Shown: piece after piece, positions 60,001 to 64,000 of the stretch | How the letters are laid out: each line of letters opens with the position of its first letter | Position numbering within the stretch: position 1 is the first letter of the stretch | Assembly (NCBI GenBank): GCA_024349245.1 | Contig: JALDNG010000040.1 | Span: 1,261,501-1,325,500, forward strand | Direction: 5' to 3' | From: Neodontobutis hainanensis | Lineage: Eukaryota; Chordata; Actinopteri; Gobiiformes; Odontobutidae | Length of the DNA: 64,000 nt | Position numbers and translations under genes: made by a program | The notes under the pieces: generated by a model | What the model was told of the DNA's origin: nothing | Databases searched by the model: none | What the model saw: only the letters and a program-made list of their open reading frames with translations

Positions 60001-61003
60001 CTTCTGTGATGTGTGCGTAATACACACAGCACCATGACACAACATAAAAGGTGGCTCACATGTTGAGCATAAATGGGACAGGAGGATAACTAACGTGGGA
60101 TATCAACATTAAAATGGCCTTAGAGTCGGACAAAAAAAGGACACTGGACACAATAGCACAGGGAGACATCCAGACTACAACAACATACTTGCTGCTCAGG
60201 GCAGTGGTCATTTACCTACCTTTTGCTCAGTACAGCTTTTAAATGGTCCCTGACTTTGGCCCAGAGCAGGGCCCTGTTTACTGTCTGTGTCTGAAAAGTA
60301 AAATGAGCCATTCATTACCATCGAAGAACACATTTTTATGTAATATTAAGTTTATGTTACATGACCCTTACCAGAGTCGAACAGCTGAACAGGTGCAGCA
60401 GCTTCAGGTGTGGCTTGGTTTGAAAGGCTTAGAGGCAACATCTTTGTCTGAACAGAGAGACAATGTACAAAACATCACAGGTCGTACATTTGTATATAGT
60501 TCTAAAGAGTTATTGAATATCTCAGAGTATCATGAATAGTGTTTGTATAAATAAAGGTGAGGTGACCTGTGGACTGAAGAATGCACCGTTCTCTCTCTGA
60601 AGAGATGATTCGTCCATGTCAAACCGGTCAAACTCTTCTGTCGTCAGGTCAATCACTTGTTTGGATAAAAACGTCTCGTTGTTCAAACCTGTGAGATTAA
60701 AAAAAAAAGCTTGGTTTAATGTTTTTTTTTTGTTAACAAATGCAAATAGAATAACGGATGTCAAATCTCAAAAGCTTTACCAGGCCACACACTGGGCAGT
60801 AAACCGAAAGACCCTTCCAGATTGAGCGGAGGAAATGGGAGGGTACATTTTGACATGTAAGTATTGAATATAATCTGTTGAGCCTCTGGTATGCCCACTC
60901 CTTTTGGGGTGCATCCATTTTTCCCCTGGTGAGTTCTTAAACCCTTGTATGTTGTCATTTCTGACCAGCCACAGTGGCAAACCTGGGGGCTCTTATCTGC
61001 CAT
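54025..61003 (-). CDS. T2: RING-less TRIM-like protein, finger / repeat linker / coiled coil / PRY-SPRY (1,017 aa predicted)
   Basis: 31 coding exons on the minus strand close in phase. ATG 61003 begins MADKSPQVCHCGWSEMTT. Residues about 8-30 form a C-x-C-x13-H-x5-C finger. Exon 60688-60567 adds a short acidic segment. Residues about 116-646 are a linker from eleven exon pairs. Residues about 647-828 (exons 55639-55526, 55460-55365, 55282-55179, 55099-54991, 54920-54797) are a charged coiled coil. The last exons (54717-54691 and 54566-54025) encode PRY-SPRY (B30.2; SGRSYWEVEVGN, GWDLGVA, SPETGYWAI, KVGVFVDFDEG, SFYDV, EIFPYFSP). PRY-SPRY is the target-recognition domain of TRIM proteins. No RING or B-box was found, so ubiquitin-ligase activity is not implied. 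Transcript support is needed to confirm the exon chain. Confidence 0.85.
55907..60447 (-). repeat. Array of eleven duplicated exon pairs in T2
   Basis: Type-a exons (phase 0 to 1): 60447-60372, 59661-59598, 59357-59279, 59054-59018, 58434-58347, 58097-58028, 57780-57699, 57464-57401, 56783-56711, 56420-56357, 56151-56076. Type-b exons (phase 1 to 0): 60290-60220, 59516-59428, 59198-59155, 58592-58516, 58281-58199, 57954-57875, 57628-57558, 56956-56871, 56581-56499, 56280-56234, 55995-55907. All type-a lengths are 1 mod 3 and all type-b lengths 2 mod 3. Type-b peptides tend to start hydrophobic-Phe-Gly/Glu and end Gly-Ala-Gln-Gln, with GNKT in the middle. The first b exon after the start of the array (59516-59428) appears to use a GC donor (gcaaag). 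Confidence 0.85.
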
Positions 61004-61019
61004 GTTGAGTAACTGTAAA

Positions 61020-62640
61020 AGAAATAAGACAGGATGAAGAGTCTGGACACATTAGAAACCCTAAACAAAGTAAATGGCCTTGTATAGTTACTTTTGACCT
61101 TCTTAACTGTGCAATAAATCAAATATAACTAAACTAACAGAGATTTCAACTGCTCTACCCAACTCTATATATTTATGTTGTGTTCATTCATGCACTCTTC
61201 TACTGCCCTCTAGTGGACTACTTTCAGATGTCAACGCAACAAGGAAACAAGACAACCAGGATGTTGAAAAGGAAAACCACAGAGCTGTTTTTATGTGGTG
61301 CTTTAGATGGTTTACTGACATAATAATGGAAGAGTAGCCGCTTTCATTAAAGTTTAACTGCACCTGGCAAAAAACAAAGTCCCTTGAGTAAGTGATGGAG
61401 CATGCTTTTGCAGCAGTATAGTTGCATTAAAAAGGTTAATCAGCAGGTGGTAATCCTGAAAAGTAACATAGTGTTGCTTGTTCTACTGCAGCCTGTAAGT
61501 GTGATAACCTTAAAGAAAAATTCAACCTGCTTTTATTCTCGAGCTCAATGGACCATAAGCAACTGTTTCAGTCGTAACAATAAAATAGGGTTCTCACTTT
61601 CCTTTTGTTTGATATGGTCCCTTTATTTAGGTGCGTCAACAAATGACCAGGACACGTCAGTACACCAACCGTATTTACTCCCTCCGTCTGAACAGTTTGT
61701 TCTTAGACTCCACCCAAAGTCATTAAAACACCTCATAAGCAATTTGATTAAATATGTCGGATTCTCCTTCAACAGTTGAAGAAATCTGTTAAATAGAGAA
61801 GCTGCTTTGTAAATGTGTTGTTTTAACTTTCTGCGTTCATCACTACATTAGGGGTTTTAATATCGTTATTACACTTACTGTACGTTCTAACACTGGGGTA
61901 TACTAACCTTAAAAGTGGTTGTTATCCAATGCCTACCCTAGGAAGAGTTAAACCTTTCAATATCCAGCACACACAATTATTGCTTAACCATTTTTGTCCA
62001 ACAAATCAATGTTAACTGCACCACCTTCCTGTGGTTGTAGTTGCTCTGATACTGTTGCACAAGAAGAAGTTTGTCTGAAAGTAAATAAAAATGGGTGTAG
62101 CAGCAAACACAGATACGTTTGGCTTCAAGGTCTTGGCACATACATGTGTTTTTTTTTGTAACCTGTCTACACCTTACCAACCACACCTTGGTTTAAAATT
62201 GAGGATAAAAAGTCAAAAAGGACATTCAGTTTGGGTCAAATGCAAAGATGAAATTCAGTCCTATGTGATGCTATACTTGAATCTACTTTGGGACAAACTG
62301 GCTTTTTGTGCATTAAGCATAAACTTTGATCAGCCTCTGTCTTTTTCTGGATGGAGTAGCCTACAGCAAAAGCCTAAAAATTTTCATGATTCATAAAAAC
62401 TGGACTATATAACATTAATAATCCATACTAATGTGGACAGCTCTAAAAACCGCGTAGAAATGTTTATGTTACGCTACATAAACATTTCTAAAGGAATAAA
62501 GCTTATGGCTAACAGATAACAATTTAAATGCTATTTTCCAGTTAAAGCTAATAGCCTGGTATTTACTTATTTATTTATTGTTAATACAGTTTTTAGACGG
62601 CCAGATAAGGTTTAGAGGCTGCACAGAGATGAGAAGGTGC
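61020..62640 (-). other. T2 first intron
   Basis: About 1.6 kb between the non-coding first exon and the finger exon. AT-rich with no recognisable repeat or exon. Confidence 0.6.
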
Positions 62641-62644
62641 TTAC

Positions 62645-62726
62645 CGTGCTGTGCGTAACCTCGCTCTTCTCTGCGTCCGTCTGCCTCTCGTTTCCTAAAG
62701 TTGCCTTTAAAACGGCAATGGGTCAA
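62645..62726 (-). other. T2 non-coding first exon
   Basis: Ends gcacagcacg|gtaagc at 62645; the 5' end is set only approximately by the adjacent regulatory element. It has no ATG that would extend the T2 frame. Confidence 0.5.
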
Positions 62727-62743
62727 GTTTCACTTTCATTTTC
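62727..62743 (-). promoter_or_regulatory. Interferon-response-like element of T2
   Basis: The minus strand reads gaaaatgaaagtgaaac, containing GAAAGTGAAAC, which matches the ISRE/IRF consensus GAAANNGAAAC, and a further GAAA upstream in register. It lies at the expected promoter position of a gene with PRY-SPRY, a class often interferon-induced. Confidence 0.7.
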
Positions 62744-62849
62744 AGATAAACACAACTAAATTATCGCTGTATGTAACCAAAAGATAAGTTTCAACACGTA
62801 GTAAACGCATGACAGACTATAAGGTCACTTGAGGACAAACACAGGGCAG

Positions 62850-63500
62850 CTGCCAGGTTTTTAGAAATGAGTGAGGGTCTGGGGTGTTTGTTTAATTGTC
62901 AGATCATCCTGACCTTTCCTGAGGTCATTACTGAGGTAAACTCATACTGATGTATGAGGTGCCGTGTGGGACATTATTCAGAATATTTTTTCACTCACAA
63001 TTTTTTTATTTTTTCACTCCACTTCCTCACTTTTACACACCACTTCTTGATTTATAACACTTGTTGACTTTTACACATCTTTTCTTGACAAATATATATT
63101 TTTTAATACAAACTATTATTTACCTTTTACACATACTACTTAACACTTTTAAATTATAGCCTAACATCATAAATCTCTTGACAGTAGGGCACCTGTTTAA
63201 ATTCTTTACCAGGAAAACAAACAGGATGTAATAATCGGTCTGTGATAAGACTGGTAGTAAAGTCAAGTGCAGGTTTTCATAAAGAGCCATAAAGTTATGG
63301 AGGGAACTAACTTCTTTCATTCATTTTACATAAATTAAACACATATGTATATTATTCACAAAATTTTGTCAAATGGGGAGTAGGGTAATAATAAGAAAGT
63401 ATAGGCTTGACTGATTAATAAGTATATAATAAAGAAAGGTGCTCCAAAACTTAAAAACATTTTATTTTCGTTTTGTACACAAGAACAACGAGCAATACTA
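62850..63500. other. Intergenic, T2 to T3
   Basis: 62985-63130 is pyrimidine-rich with a repeated cacttnttga-like pattern. No exon is supported here; the part near 63430-63524 is probably T3 3' UTR. Confidence 0.4.
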
Positions 63501-63524
63501 GGATGATGGAACACGTTGTACAAA

Positions 63525-64000
63525 CTAGCATGAACCTTTTACAGAAGAAATAATCAAAGGCTCAGTGTTGTTCTCTGTTTTTACATGTGGGCTGAAATAC
63601 GGGAAGATCTCTTCAGTAAACGTCTGGTCGCTAAAAGAGTAAATGTGGCTCTGAGCCGTCACGTCGTAAAAGGACACAAGGCCTTCGTCAAAATCCACAA
63701 ACACTCCCACTTTTTCAGGTTTCTCTTTCAGCTCCAGACAGACAGGGGGCGCCGTCAGAGCTGCGTATTTATCCTCCTCATAATGAACGATAGCCCAGTA
63801 GCCAGTCTCTGGGCTCAGTGTTAGCTTCCCCTTACGGTTAGCTTTACCCGCCGCTACGCCCAGATCCCATCCGCTCTTGTTCCCCACCTCCACCTCCCAG
63901 TACGACCTCCCACTGCTCAGTTCGTCCGATCCCAGGATGCTGCCGAAAACATCGAACCTCTCCAAATTATCCTCGACTTCCTGATCAGTTTCTCCGTCGA
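63525..64000 (-). CDS. T3: PRY-SPRY terminal exon, gene continues past the window
   Basis: The frame is open from the window edge to the stop at 63527-63525. It is closely similar to the T2 PRY-SPRY exon, with the same SGRSYWEVEVGN, GWDLGVA, SPETGYWAI and KVGVFVDFDEG blocks. Differences lie at the ends: NLERFDVFGSILGSDELSS replaces the T2 form, and the C-terminus reads FSDQTFTEEIFPYFSPHV. It lies 0.8 kb upstream of the T2 promoter in the same orientation, so the genes form a tandem array. Confidence 0.88.
   Translation of the reverse strand, partial: DGETDQEVEDNLERFDVFGSILGSDELSSGRSYWEVEVGNKSGWDLGVAAGKANRKGKLTLSPETGYWAIVHYEEDKYAALTAPPVCLELKEKPEKVGVFVDFDEGLVSFYDVTAQSHIYSFSDQTFTEEIFPYFSPHVKTENNTEPLIISSVKGSC

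Overview
This is a teleost fish genomic window, probably from a percomorph. The evidence is vertebrate intron-exon genes, fish-type tRNA-SINE and LINE families, a calsequestrin gene, expanded C-type lectins and PRY-SPRY genes. It is not prokaryotic. All work was by reading; no alignment or database search was run, so family names rest on recognised motifs.

Layout: 77-1909 (+) holds the last six exons of a calsequestrin gene with an unusually long (105-residue) Asp/Glu tail. About 3.0-46 kb is a segmentally duplicated lectin cluster. It contains six apparently intact secreted C-type lectin genes, called A (7132-9816, +), B (19564-21021, +), C (25106-23671, -), D (28281-26354, -), E (38306-35501, -) and F (45260-43044, -), plus a diverged signal-peptide exon at 3004. 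Each gene encodes a signal peptide, an acidic spacer of variable length and an arginine-rich C-type lectin domain with EPN. This layout resembles vertebrate eosinophil major basic protein (bone marrow proteoglycan). B and C face each other tail to tail as the inner part of a large inverted duplication around a 1.9-kb spacer; E and F are a direct tandem repeat.

The cluster is full of mobile DNA. A 6.58-kb endogenous retrovirus (11809-18388, minus orientation) has two LTRs that read as identical, a 5-bp target duplication and a tRNA-Tyr-type primer site, yet its gag, pol and env are all broken. A LINE (30933-34145) has a 13-bp target duplication and its own nested LTR insertions; the paralogous empty site is preserved at 40690. 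There are also solo LTRs, SINEs, a chromodomain fragment of a Gypsy element and nested inverted-repeat elements. A 1-kb near-palindromic foldback element (46687-47704) separates the lectins from the next gene family.

48-64 kb (-) is a tandem array of three related TRIM-like genes without a RING. T1 (about 53.1-48.2 kb) is degenerate, truncated by a SINE before its PRY-SPRY exon. T2 (about 62.7-54.0 kb) reads open for a predicted 1,017 residues: a C-x-C-x13-H-x5-C finger, a linker built from eleven phase-symmetric exon pairs, a coiled coil and PRY-SPRY. T3 shows only its last exon at the window edge. T1 and T2 each have an interferon-response-like element beside the first non-coding exon. This finger/exon-pair/coiled-coil/PRY-SPRY family is the best candidate here for a poorly described immune gene system.
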